The notes under the pieces: model-generated
Told to the model about the DNA's origin: nothing
The model's input: the letters and a program-made list of their open reading frames with translations, nothing else
Databases searched by the model: none
Assembly: GCA_964639245.1 (NCBI GenBank)
Contig: CAZXCU010000033.1
Location: 1-32,360 of the forward strand
Reading direction: 5' to 3'
Length of the DNA stretch: 32,360 bases
Source: SB15 sp964639245
GTDB taxonomy: Bacteria > Chloroflexota > Anaerolineae > Aggregatilineales > J027
Part shown: positions 25,308 to 32,360 of the stretch, piece after piece
How positions within the stretch are numbered: position 1 is the first letter of the stretch
How the letters are laid out: the number at the start of each line of letters is the position of its first letter
Translations under genes and position numbers: made by a program

Positions 25308-26701
25308 GCAAAGCCAAAAACGAGACCATCACCTCCATTCCTGAACTTGAGGAAGTTCAGTACCGCCCGTTAGCAGCATGGCAAGGGTTGTCAATAACGG
25401 AACTGGATGAAGCCTACGCCCTCGTGCCGACTCAGCGGCAGCAGTATTACCGTGAGGTGCTGGAACGCGAAGCGGGTAAGGTCAATGCAGTCACCGATGC
25501 CGAAGAACTGCAAGTGGCGCAGGCACTGCTGGCACGTTTTAAGCAGGATGCGCTTGTACCTGTGGGAGCGCGGTGGGCAAAGCCGCCGCAGCGGGTCAAG
25601 GCAGCCGCGATGGGCGGTGAACCCCTGACTTCCCCTGAAGATGAATACATGCCGAAAGGAAGTGGGCTGCCCAATCCCATGCTGCTGATTGCGGCAGTGG
25701 GCGGCTTGTTCCTCTGCCTGCTGCTCGTCATTCTGATGGCAAGCGGCGATGATGCAGAACCGGCTTCGGAAGCAGCTAATCCCTATGCCTCACCGACTCC
25801 CCGCCACACCGTCACCCCCACCCCTATCGCCCTTGAGGAGCAGGATACCATCATCAAGGATGGAGATCGGGACAGCAGCCGCACGCTCTCCTATCCGGTT
25901 GGGCTGCAAATCTACCCGTCCGGTGAACAACAGCCGCGGGTCTTTGTCGTGCAGCGGCGGGCAGTGGAGTATTCTGAGTGGGAATACGATCCTAACCCCG
26001 ATACCGCCAGCTACCTGTTGGGTATGTCCGTGCGGCGCGTGGTAGGTATCCCGTGGAGTGAAGAGAATGAAGACCTGTTTGCCCGTTTGAATGAGGGGGC
26101 AATGTTTCATCTCGTTCTCAACACAGGGGCGATCATTGAATATCGCTTTGAACGCAAAACAGAAGTGCGTCGCAGTGACACGGCAGCTTTTCGTCAGATT
26201 TCGCCTGGACTGGTTTTAGTATTGATCGGTGAACTTGATGCTGAAGGCGCACCGACTGCCGCCAGATTATTGGTGTTGGGACGCTACGAAGCGGAACAGG
26301 AACTCACCCGCGAAGGCTTCCTCTCGACGGACATTGAACGAGATACACCTATTGCTACCCCTACCCCGATTATCCCGACAGCCACGCCGCTGCCAGCGCG
26401 TGACCTGCTCTACGTGGAATTAGTCAGTGTTGGAGCTTCATCTGATGGGTATCTGGTGACAAGTCTGCGGCTGTACAATGGACAGTTTGAGCCTGTGACC
26501 CTTTACCCCGATGACATCCAGCTTGCTTTCGGCAGTCACCCCAATCCCCCTGGACCATGGATACCTGCCAGCAGTTTGGACGCGATGACCATCCTGCCGG
26601 GACAGGCAGGCGATTTAACCATCACATGGGCTTGGGAAGGGCAGATGCCTTATGCGACTTTGCGTGTGCTGGCCTACGAATTCAGTATCCAAGTCCGCTA
26701 G
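25304..26701 (+). CDS. Single-pass membrane protein of the T4SS operon
   Basis: A 465-aa protein of bitopic design. Residues 1-120 are cytoplasmic-like with helical sequence (LDEAYALVPTQRQQYYREVL). A single membrane segment lies at 126-147 (MLLIAAVGGLFLCLLLVILM). A Thr/Pro linker leads to an outer beta-rich domain, with a second TPTP linker near 350 before a final beta domain (RDLLYVELVSVGASSDGYL). This layout is like VirB8/VirB10-type bridge proteins, but no family motif is clear, so I do not name it. Its ATG overlaps the VirB6-like stop (ATGA). Its stop lies 2 bp from the end of the convergent HNH gene with no terminator between them. Confidence 0.68.
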   Translation: MSKAKNETITSIPELEEVQYRPLAAWQGLSITELDEAYALVPTQRQQYYREVLEREAGKVNAVTDAEELQVAQALLARFKQDALVPVGARWAKPPQRVKAAAMGGEPLTSPEDEYMPKGSGLPNPMLLIAAVGGLFLCLLLVILMASGDDAEPASEAANPYASPTPRHTVTPTPIALEEQDTIIKDGDRDSSRTLSYPVGLQIYPSGEQQPRVFVVQRRAVEYSEWEYDPNPDTASYLLGMSVRRVVGIPWSEENEDLFARLNEGAMFHLVLNTGAIIEYRFERKTEVRRSDTAAFRQISPGLVLVLIGELDAEGAPTAARLLVLGRYEAEQELTREGFLSTDIERDTPIATPTPIIPTATPLPARDLLYVELVSVGASSDGYLVTSLRLYNGQFEPVTLYPDDIQLAFGSHPNPPGPWIPASSLDAMTILPGQAGDLTITWAWEGQMPYATLRVLAYEFSIQVR

Positions 26702-26703
26702 CC

Positions 26704-27147
26704 TTACTCATCATCTGGCGTGGGTGTCGTGAAAGATGGGGGATGATTGCCTGCTCTCAGCCAGTTCGCTCTGGCACGTCGAAAACGCTGCTGGTTCAGC
26801 TTGAGGCGTTGAATCGTTGCACGCCCCACCGGAGTTAAGCCGCGCAGTTCGATACCATCTTTAATCCATTCAAAGTGTTCTCCCCACACCTGCTGACGGG
26901 GGTTGAATAAAGGGATCGTCTCGCCTGTTTCGGGATCGCGCCCTGTGGTGGCAGTCCCTTTGATAAGGTTGCAGCTTGAACAGGACAGGCACAGATTGTC
27001 TGGTTCATCCCCGCCATCTGGGTCAATATGCTCGATGTGCATCGGCTGCCCAGTATTGTCTTCGCAGGTTTGGCAGTATTCGCAGCAGCCCTGTCCGCGT
27101 TCATAGACAAGGCGTTTGGTGGCACGCCATGAGGGTTTTTTACTCAT
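26704..27147 (-). CDS. HNH endonuclease
   Basis: A 147-aa protein with a classic HNH nuclease core: CEYCQTC (residues 22-28), HIEHIDPDGGDEPDN with the catalytic His, then LSCSSCNLIKG, the Cys pairs forming a zinc site. The C-terminal part (ELRGLTPVGRATIQRLKLN) is helical and may bind DNA. Its ATG overlaps the stop of the upstream small gene by 8 bases (27140-27147), so the pair is coupled. The pair lies antisense inside the T4SS gene group. It could be a homing-type nuclease, or a toxin with the neighbour as its partner. The domain call is firm, the role is not. Confidence 0.85.
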   Translation of the reverse strand: MSKKPSWRATKRLVYERGQGCCEYCQTCEDNTGQPMHIEHIDPDGGDEPDNLCLSCSSCNLIKGTATTGRDPETGETIPLFNPRQQVWGEHFEWIKDGIELRGLTPVGRATIQRLKLNQQRFRRARANWLRAGNHPPSFTTPTPDDE

Positions 27148-27553
27148 GAGCGCGTAAGGCTTGGCGCGTGACTTTATAACCCCGTTCGGTGAGCAGGGCA
27201 GCCGCTTCAGATTTGCGGAGCATCAACCGCTGCCCACGATCCACCAAGTCTTCCAACTCTTTGTATTCATCCGGTGTGATCGTGCCACGCGAGTTTTTGT
27301 CCATTAACTTCTGCATCCGTGCCTGCAAGGGAGCGGTCATTTGCTCACGCGCAATCGTCCACAGCGCATCATCGGACAGGTTCTTCAGCGAGGCAAGTTC
27401 GGCTTCCTCATCAGGGGGAAGCTGCGGCAGAAAAGCGGTTTCCAATTCATGCAGAAAAACCGCTTCCAGCGGCTGGTCAGTTGTCTCTGCCACCTGTTGA
27501 GCGCGTTCATAGATATGTTCAGGCACTTTCAGTGTAATCGTTTGAAGGGTCAT
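27140..27553 (-). CDS. Small antitoxin/regulator-like protein paired with HNH nuclease
   Basis: A 137-aa protein beginning TLQTITLKVPEHIYERAQQV, the beta-strand plus helix layout of ribbon-helix-helix DNA binders (KVPEHIYERA), followed by acidic helices. Its end (LRKSEAAALLTERGYKVTRQ) resembles a second helix-turn-helix. It is translationally coupled to the HNH gene. AGGAG lies eight bases before ATG 27553. A TATAAT box on the minus strand is at 27574-27579; a TTGACA upstream is only 13 bp away, too close for a standard promoter. It may repress its own operon or restrain the nuclease; both are inference. Confidence 0.7.
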   Translation of the reverse strand: MTLQTITLKVPEHIYERAQQVAETTDQPLEAVFLHELETAFLPQLPPDEEAELASLKNLSDDALWTIAREQMTAPLQARMQKLMDKNSRGTITPDEYKELEDLVDRGQRLMLRKSEAAALLTERGYKVTRQALRAHE

Positions 27554-27573
27554 CGCCTTATCTCCTTTTTCCC

Positions 27574-27579
27574 ATTATA
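27574..27579 (-). promoter_or_regulatory. Candidate -10 box for the HNH pair
   Basis: A perfect TATAAT on the minus strand 20 bp upstream of the start codon at 27553, followed by AAAAAGGAG. A TTGACA (27593-27598, minus) lies upstream, but the 13-bp spacer is short, so the -35 is uncertain. Confidence 0.45.
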
Positions 27580-27718
27580 GCGCAGATTAGGGTGTCAAAT
27601 CGGCAGGTTTGTCAGCTACTTGACAGCTTATGTTCAGTCATCGAACACCCCACAACCTAACCTGCCCTTATCCTCAGAGTACAACGTCATTTTATCGGTT
27701 TTTCGGAGGAAAGTGCCT

Positions 27719-27961
27719 ATGGGCAATGTCGGGACAGCCATTGAGGGTTTTTTCACCGACCTCAAATCGCTAGCGCAAATCGTTGCGCCCATCTTCGCCT
27801 TTCTCGGTGTGCTGGGGCTGGGCTTGATGTACCTCGGTTCATCTATGCCAGTAATAGGGGATTGGAAGAAAAACAATCCGCAGGCAGCATCCAGCGTCGT
27901 GATGGGTCTCGTTTTCGTTCTGCTGGCTTCGTCTGTCGCCAGCCTGATCTCGTTCACTTAA
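27719..27961 (+). CDS. TrbC/VirB2-like small membrane protein (pilin-type)
   Basis: An 80-aa protein with two membrane helices (about 22-41, IVAPIFAFLGVLGLGLMYLG, and 58-78, SSVVMGLVFVLLASSVASL) separated by a short polar loop, the layout of VirB2/TrbC pilins. ATG 27719 is preceded by GGAGG with a 9-base spacer. An upstream in-frame start exists at 27620 but has no ribosome-binding site and would ruin the membrane N-terminus. It is followed by VirB3- and VirB4-like genes, the usual VirB2-VirB3-VirB4 order. No long cleavable signal peptide is present, unlike many VirB2 pilins. Confidence 0.68.
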   Translation: MGNVGTAIEGFFTDLKSLAQIVAPIFAFLGVLGLGLMYLGSSMPVIGDWKKNNPQAASSVVMGLVFVLLASSVASLISFT

Positions 27962-28017
27962 GGAAAGGTGGTGGCACAGATTACTTGAAGAGGGCTGTTG
28001 GATGTTTTGTGAGGATG

Positions 28018-28047
28018 GGCAGTCGGGGTCACTCGACTGCCTCTTTT
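28018..28047 (+). terminator. Hairpin with T-run inside the T4SS operon (attenuator-like)
   Basis: A perfect 8-bp stem GGCAGTCG/CGACTGCC (28018-28025 and 28034-28041) with an 8-nt loop is followed by TCTTTT. It lies between the pilin-like and VirB3-like genes. It may partly stop transcription and so raise pilin mRNA over the downstream genes. Confidence 0.5.
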
Positions 28048-28064
28048 GAGGAGGACGATGCCCG

Positions 28065-28514
28065 ATGGTAGCAGAACTCAAATCCCATGTGCTGCGGCGC
28101 GATGAAAAAGGCATGTTTGGCATTCCCTTCAAACGCCTGCTGGGAGCAGGTGTCGGTGGGGTGGTCATCTTCATGGTCGCTCGTATCCTTTTCCCCATCG
28201 GTGCAATCCCCTTCGGTTTCGTGGGTTTCATTGGTCTGCTAATTCTGTCTGCCCAAAGCGGCGGTTTGAGTCTGTATACCCGCCTGCTGTATCGGGTGCG
28301 CGGATGGCTCATTATTGCGGCTGCTAGTCAGCCCGACAGTCTCATCGCCCAAGTAGCGGAAACAATGGAACTGCCCACCCATCTGGTTATGTTGGACGGA
28401 GCGCAGGTCTATGCCCCACCTGAAAAGGCAGTCGAGGTTGACTTATCCCAATGGGAAACCTATGCCGCACCGGATGAGGATGGGCAGGGCTTGGTCTTTG
28501 TGGAGGAAGTGTAG
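28065..28514 (+). CDS. VirB3/TrbD-like membrane protein
   Basis: A 149-aa protein with a hydrophobic hairpin near the N-terminus (about 25-63: LLGAGVGGVVIFMVARILF then FGFVGFIGLLILSA) and a soluble C-terminal half (about 85-149). This resembles VirB3/TrbD or PrgI-type T4SS proteins that dock the VirB4 ATPase. ATG 28065 has GAGGAGG about ten bases upstream; ATG 28058 is in another frame and hits a stop soon. Its TAG is directly followed by the VirB4-like ATG. The identity is based on size, topology and gene order rather than sequence motifs. Confidence 0.65.
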   Translation: MVAELKSHVLRRDEKGMFGIPFKRLLGAGVGGVVIFMVARILFPIGAIPFGFVGFIGLLILSAQSGGLSLYTRLLYRVRGWLIIAAASQPDSLIAQVAETMELPTHLVMLDGAQVYAPPEKAVEVDLSQWETYAAPDEDGQGLVFVEEV

Positions 28515-30662
28515 ATGGTTAGTGTCCGCAGTAAGAAGGAAGAACTCCCAGCCCGCACTGTACTGATCGAACCGTTCGACCTGATGATGCACGCCACCGA
28601 AGAAGGTGTCACCGCACTACAGGGGCGGTTTTCGGCTTTCCTGCGGATGCTGGAAGGACCTGCCCGTTTCCTGTGCTGGCAAATGCCCGCCGATCTGAAC
28701 GACAAGATCAATGCGGTGACGGAGACTGCCCGCTTGGTGGAAGACCGCGCCCGCGCTGAGATGTGCATGGCTTATCGCAGACACTACGAGCAATTGCAGG
28801 CGGATGCTGAATTTCAGCGTGCCTTATGCGGCATGATCCTGTGGACGGAGGAAACCGGACGCACTGTTGCCAACGGACTGGCTTCAGCTTTCGATACACC
28901 CGCCCTTGAAGCGGATTTACCGCCCTTATTTGAAGGTCGCTATGCCTTACGCGAAACCCCTTTTTCGCATCTCGCGCCTATTGGTCGTCCGGGAGGTCGT
29001 CCTTTCTGGGCAATCCTGAACTCCTACGAATTTCTACCCGCCGCGTGGAATTTCTTTCGCCCTATTCCGCCCCTGCTGCGGATGAACTTCCCCCTAGCAC
29101 TCTGCATTGATATTCCTGAAACCTTAGACCGCAACAAGGCGGTAGATGCTGTCGAAGGTATCATTCAAGCGTACCAAGTACATCTAGTCAGTTTGCGCGG
29201 CGGGGAAGACAGTCGTGCCATTACCCGTATCAATGACTGCCGCCGCACTCTCGAAGAAATTAATCAAGGCGATGCCCTGCATACGGTGCGGATTGCCATT
29301 GCGGTGGCAGCCAACACCTTGGACATCCTCAAGGCGCGGGTGTCCGAAGTTATCACCGAAGCAAGGTCGTATTTTAGATTGCGGCAGGAAGTGGGCGAGC
29401 TGCTCTCACGTTCTGCTTATCTGTTCTCTACTTCAAAAAGCTCGACTATCGGAATACCGAACACAACCCATCCCGTGACTTCCCGCGAACTTGCCTTGAT
29501 GCTGGCTCCGCTGGGCTACCGCAAACTGGGCTTGGTGGATGGGGTGCTGCGCGGGGAAGCAGTCGGCGGCAAATATCCGGTTTTCCACAACTCGTGGCGT
29601 GATAAACGAGCAGTGCATGAGGTCTGGGTCGGACAGTCAGGTTTCGGGAAAACCTTTGCCTTGAACTGCCTGCTCAACCGGGAATATGCTGAGAATGGCG
29701 TGTCTTTCGACATGCTGGAACCAATGGGACACGGCAAACATCTTGCTTCTGCCTTTGGACTGCCCTGGTATGTGCTGTCAGCGCAGGCGACCTGCCTCAA
29801 CCCACAGGATGTGATGTTCCCCACTCTCTTGGAGCAGGTCTCGCATACCATCCGCATTTATGAAACCGTCATGGGACGGGCATTGTCCGGCGGGCAACGC
29901 GAGAATCTGGAACGCGGGCTGCTGGCACAGGCACTGGAAATCGTCTATGCCGCCTATCGGGGAGATTTGGAAAGTCTCTCACCCGACAAAACCCCGACTG
30001 CGGATTTTGTGTGTGATGTGCTGTCTGGTTTGGGGGACAAACCCCACATCAAACAAATTGCCAAAGATTTGGCGGATGAAATCGCCGCACTTGTCACAGG
30101 ATCGGGACCGTGGGCAAAGTTCCTGAATGGAACCACAACCTTCGATTTCGGGCGGTCAGGTCGGGATTGGATCGCGCCGCGTATCTTCTCTTTCCACGAG
30201 TTGGAGAACGACCCCACGATGACCGCGCTGGCGTATGCCCAATGTCTAGCGGCGATCCGCCGTGACAGCCTGCGCGATGAGCAGCCGCGTGTCATCGCGG
30301 TGGATGAAGTTTATCGGATGCTGCGCCATCCCTCACTGCTGGACTTTCTGGTGGAAGCGGCGAAGACCTTCCGCACCAGACGCAAAAAATTGGTTTCGAT
30401 TGATCAAAATATGTCTATTTTCTTGGAAAGCAAGGCACGGCTCATCTTTGAGAACAGCCCGATTCGCGTCATTTTCTCGCAGAAACAGGGCATGAATGTC
30501 TTCCGTGAAGATGCGGCTTTCCAGCATTTCAATGAACAGCACTTATCCATTATTTCATCGCTGCCGCGTTTTCACTTCCTGTTGGATATACAGGATGAAG
30601 GTACGTTCTATCTCTTCAACCGCGCCTCACGTGATGAGCTGCGGCGGTTTGGGTCAACATAG
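28515..30662 (+). CDS. virB4: VirB4/TrbE-like conjugative transfer ATPase
   Basis: The energy-supplying ATPase of the T4SS, acting at the cytoplasmic face. Of 715 residues, the N-terminal 350 form the VirB4 N-domain and the C-terminal half the motor domain. Walker A is GQSGFGKT (373-380); Walker B is VIAVDEVYRML (D597, E598); later motifs include SIDQNMSIFLES and IFSQKQG, typical for VirB4. GGAGG precedes ATG 28515, which is adjacent to the VirB3-like stop. It is slightly shorter than many VirB4 proteins. This is the strongest marker that the window belongs to a conjugative element. Confidence 0.88.
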   Translation: MVSVRSKKEELPARTVLIEPFDLMMHATEEGVTALQGRFSAFLRMLEGPARFLCWQMPADLNDKINAVTETARLVEDRARAEMCMAYRRHYEQLQADAEFQRALCGMILWTEETGRTVANGLASAFDTPALEADLPPLFEGRYALRETPFSHLAPIGRPGGRPFWAILNSYEFLPAAWNFFRPIPPLLRMNFPLALCIDIPETLDRNKAVDAVEGIIQAYQVHLVSLRGGEDSRAITRINDCRRTLEEINQGDALHTVRIAIAVAANTLDILKARVSEVITEARSYFRLRQEVGELLSRSAYLFSTSKSSTIGIPNTTHPVTSRELALMLAPLGYRKLGLVDGVLRGEAVGGKYPVFHNSWRDKRAVHEVWVGQSGFGKTFALNCLLNREYAENGVSFDMLEPMGHGKHLASAFGLPWYVLSAQATCLNPQDVMFPTLLEQVSHTIRIYETVMGRALSGGQRENLERGLLAQALEIVYAAYRGDLESLSPDKTPTADFVCDVLSGLGDKPHIKQIAKDLADEIAALVTGSGPWAKFLNGTTTFDFGRSGRDWIAPRIFSFHELENDPTMTALAYAQCLAAIRRDSLRDEQPRVIAVDEVYRMLRHPSLLDFLVEAAKTFRTRRKKLVSIDQNMSIFLESKARLIFENSPIRVIFSQKQGMNVFREDAAFQHFNEQHLSIISSLPRFHFLLDIQDEGTFYLFNRASRDELRRFGST

Positions 30663-30670
30663 GAGGGCGC

Positions 30671-30844
30671 ATGGCAAAAAAGATGACCGATACCACCACT
30701 TTTCAGGCACTCGAAAAGGATGCTTATCACGCCTTTTTGGAGTGGCCGCTGTTCCTCGTTCGCAAGATCAAACAGTTGGAACAGCACATCGCGGCGGCGC
30801 AGGAGAACCTAAAAGTGGATGGACAAAAGAAGGAGCAAAAATGA
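30671..30844 (+). CDS. 57-aa helical protein between virB4 and topA
   Basis: A small gene, MAKKMTDTTTFQ at the N-terminus and a coiled-coil-like C-terminal half (FLVRKIKQLEQHIAAAQ). AGGAGG at 30661-30666 lies four bases before ATG 30671, an excellent site. Its TGA overlaps the topA ATG (ATGA), so it is likely translated and coupled to topA. I do not recognise a family. Aromatic and charged residues suggest a soluble helical adaptor. Confidence 0.65.
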   Translation: MAKKMTDTTTFQALEKDAYHAFLEWPLFLVRKIKQLEQHIAAAQENLKVDGQKKEQK

Positions 30845-32360
30845 GTAAACCCAAAGCCAAACGACTGCTGATTGTCGAATCGCCGGGCAAGGTCAAGAAA
30901 ATCCAGTCCTATCTGGGGGGTGAGTTTCGTGTTATAGCCTCCATGGGGCATGTGCGCGATCTGCCCAGCGATGAATTGGGGATAGATGTAGAGGCTGGCT
31001 TTGTTCCCCAATGGCAGCCAGTCGCTGGCAAAAACAACGTCATCAAGCGGCTGGTCAAGGCGATGAATGACACGCAAGTGGAAGCGATTTATCTGGCGAC
31101 TGACCCTGACCGCGAAGGCGAAGCCATCGCTGCCCACATTTTGTCGCTGACCAAGCTGCCGCGTGAGAAGCCCGTCCTGCGTGTGACTTTCACCGCCATC
31201 ACACAGGAAGCGGTACGGAAAGCGGTAGAAAACCCCCGCCGTTTGGACATGGCATTGGTGGCTGCCCAGCACACCCGCCGCAAGCTGGATCGGCTGGTGG
31301 GCTATCTGGTTAGCCCCATTGCCTGTCGTGTCCTAGAGGGTCGTTACTCGGCGGGGCGGGTGCAGTCACCTGCGCTGCGGCTGATCGTTGAGCGCGAACG
31401 GGCTGTCCAAGCCTTCACCCCAGAAATCTACTTCGTTATTGAAGCACTCTTGACGGCAGGTGAGGCAAGTTTCAAAGCCAAGCTCACGGCGGTTCAAGGC
31501 AAAGAGCTGCCCCTCAAAGACATGGCGTTCGTCAAAAAGCTAGCTGCGACTCTGAACAATGCAGTTTATTGGGTCGGGGAGGTGAATGACGAGACGGTAC
31601 AGCGCAAGCCACCTGCACCCTTCACGACCAGCACCTTACAGCAGGCTGCCAGCAGCACGTTGGGCTTCTCACCTGAGCAGACGATGCAGCTTGCCCAAAC
31701 CCTCTATGAGACCTCCCTCATCACCTACATGCGGACCGATGCGGTCTTCGTTGCGCCGGAAGCACAGGCGGCTGCCTTTGACTTCATTGGCAAAGCCTAC
31801 GGAGAACTCTATCTACCCACCGAGAAGCCGCACTACAAGGGTAAGCCCAATGCCCAAGAAGCACATGAAGCCATTCGTCCCGCCGATGTAACGCTGACCC
31901 CCGACCACATCAAGGAAAATGTCGGCGAGGGGGCAGCTTTATATGGGCTGATCTGGCGGCGGTTCGTCGCCAGCCAGATGGCGGCGGCGGTGGACACCGT
32001 GCAAACCATTAGTGTGCTGGCAGGCAAACAAGTCGGGCAGTCTTTCCCCCTGACGCTGACCGCACGGGGCAGTACACCCCAGTTTGATGGTTTTCGCAGA
32101 GTCTATCAGGTCGGGGCAGACGTAGAACCGGATGAGCCAGACGAAAAAGAAAGTACACTCCCCATCTTAGCGGTGGGGCAACCGCTGACGCTGCAAAAAC
32201 TGCTGACGCAGCAGAAGCAAACTCAAGCCCCTAGCCGTTTCACTGAAGCACAGCTCGTGCAGGAGTTGGAAAAACGTGGCATCGGGCGGCCCAGCACCTA
32301 TGCGTCCATCCTGAGCAATCTCAAGCAGCGGGAGTATGTGCGTCTCGACAAGAAGCGGCT
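30841..32360 (+). CDS. topA: DNA topoisomerase I (type IA), cut by the right window edge
   Basis: Relaxes negatively supercoiled DNA by single-strand passage. The visible 506 residues include the Toprim domain (LIVESPGKVKKIQSYLGG; GHVRDLP; ATDPDREGEAIAAHI with the DxD-type acidic site), the RRKLDRLVGYLVSP region and the active-site tyrosine in LITYMRTDA (Y296). EAHEAIRP and FTEAQLVQELEKRGIGRPST follow. The 3' end with any zinc fingers lies outside the window. It is co-translated with the 57-aa gene and follows the T4SS genes. Element-borne topA genes are known from conjugative plasmids and ICEs (TraE/TopB-type), so this is likely the element's own copy and not the chromosomal one. Confidence 0.93.
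   Translation, partial: MSKPKAKRLLIVESPGKVKKIQSYLGGEFRVIASMGHVRDLPSDELGIDVEAGFVPQWQPVAGKNNVIKRLVKAMNDTQVEAIYLATDPDREGEAIAAHILSLTKLPREKPVLRVTFTAITQEAVRKAVENPRRLDMALVAAQHTRRKLDRLVGYLVSPIACRVLEGRYSAGRVQSPALRLIVERERAVQAFTPEIYFVIEALLTAGEASFKAKLTAVQGKELPLKDMAFVKKLAATLNNAVYWVGEVNDETVQRKPPAPFTTSTLQQAASSTLGFSPEQTMQLAQTLYETSLITYMRTDAVFVAPEAQAAAFDFIGKAYGELYLPTEKPHYKGKPNAQEAHEAIRPADVTLTPDHIKENVGEGAALYGLIWRRFVASQMAAAVDTVQTISVLAGKQVGQSFPLTLTARGSTPQFDGFRRVYQVGADVEPDEPDEKESTLPILAVGQPLTLQKLLTQQKQTQAPSRFTEAQLVQELEKRGIGRPSTYASILSNLKQREYVRLDKKR

Overview
The window looks like part of an integrative/conjugative element or large plasmid from a filamentous Chloroflexota-type bacterium (Anaerolineae or a relative). 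The lineage is inferred from style only: long Thr/Pro-rich 'TPTPTP' linkers in exported proteins next to a single membrane anchor. No rRNA or housekeeping marker is present. The backbone genes fit a self-transmissible element: a ParB-like protein, a primase-polymerase/DUF3987 protein, a set of type IV secretion (T4SS) genes (VirB6-, VirB2-, VirB3- and VirB4-like) and a DNA topoisomerase I cut by the right edge. No relaxase, VirD4 coupling protein or integrase lies inside the window.

Layout. 1-1463: leader with a duplicated ribosome-binding-site/start segment, then a ParB-domain gene that appears to have a one-base frameshift near its start and ends in a perfect 30-bp palindrome. 1464-3908: primase-polymerase gene and a bidirectional terminator. 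3912-4247 (minus): orphan DUF433 protein. 4461-7216: DUF2695 gene, N6-adenine methyltransferase and BsuBI/PstI-family restriction endonuclease, tightly packed (a type II R-M operon). 7462-14982 (plus): a four-gene DNA-phosphorothioation operon of the Ssp type, namely SspD-like sulfurtransferase, SspB-like DUF4007 protein, SspC-like large ATPase and SspA-like cysteine desulfurase. 14975-19798 (minus, convergent): an SspE-like DUF262/DUF1524 effector preceded by an 818-aa GHKL (HSP90/MutL/MORC-type) ATPase. 20220-30662 (plus): exported proteins and T4SS genes, interrupted by a minus-strand HNH nuclease/small-protein pair at 26704-27553. 30671-32360: a 57-aa gene and topA.

How it may work. SspA would deliver sulfur from cysteine, SspD would activate and transfer it, and SspB and SspC would act on DNA. 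The result would be a sequence-specific phosphorothioate mark, and the SspE-like protein would read it and attack unmodified phage DNA. The GHKL ATPase sits in the same transcription unit as the effector and is not part of the Ssp set I know (SspABCD with SspE or SspFGH). It is the best candidate here for an undescribed component. The phosphorothioation region is visibly more AT-rich than the backbone on both sides, which suggests cargo acquired separately. Together with the PstI-type R-M system it makes a two-layer defence island carried by a mobile element.
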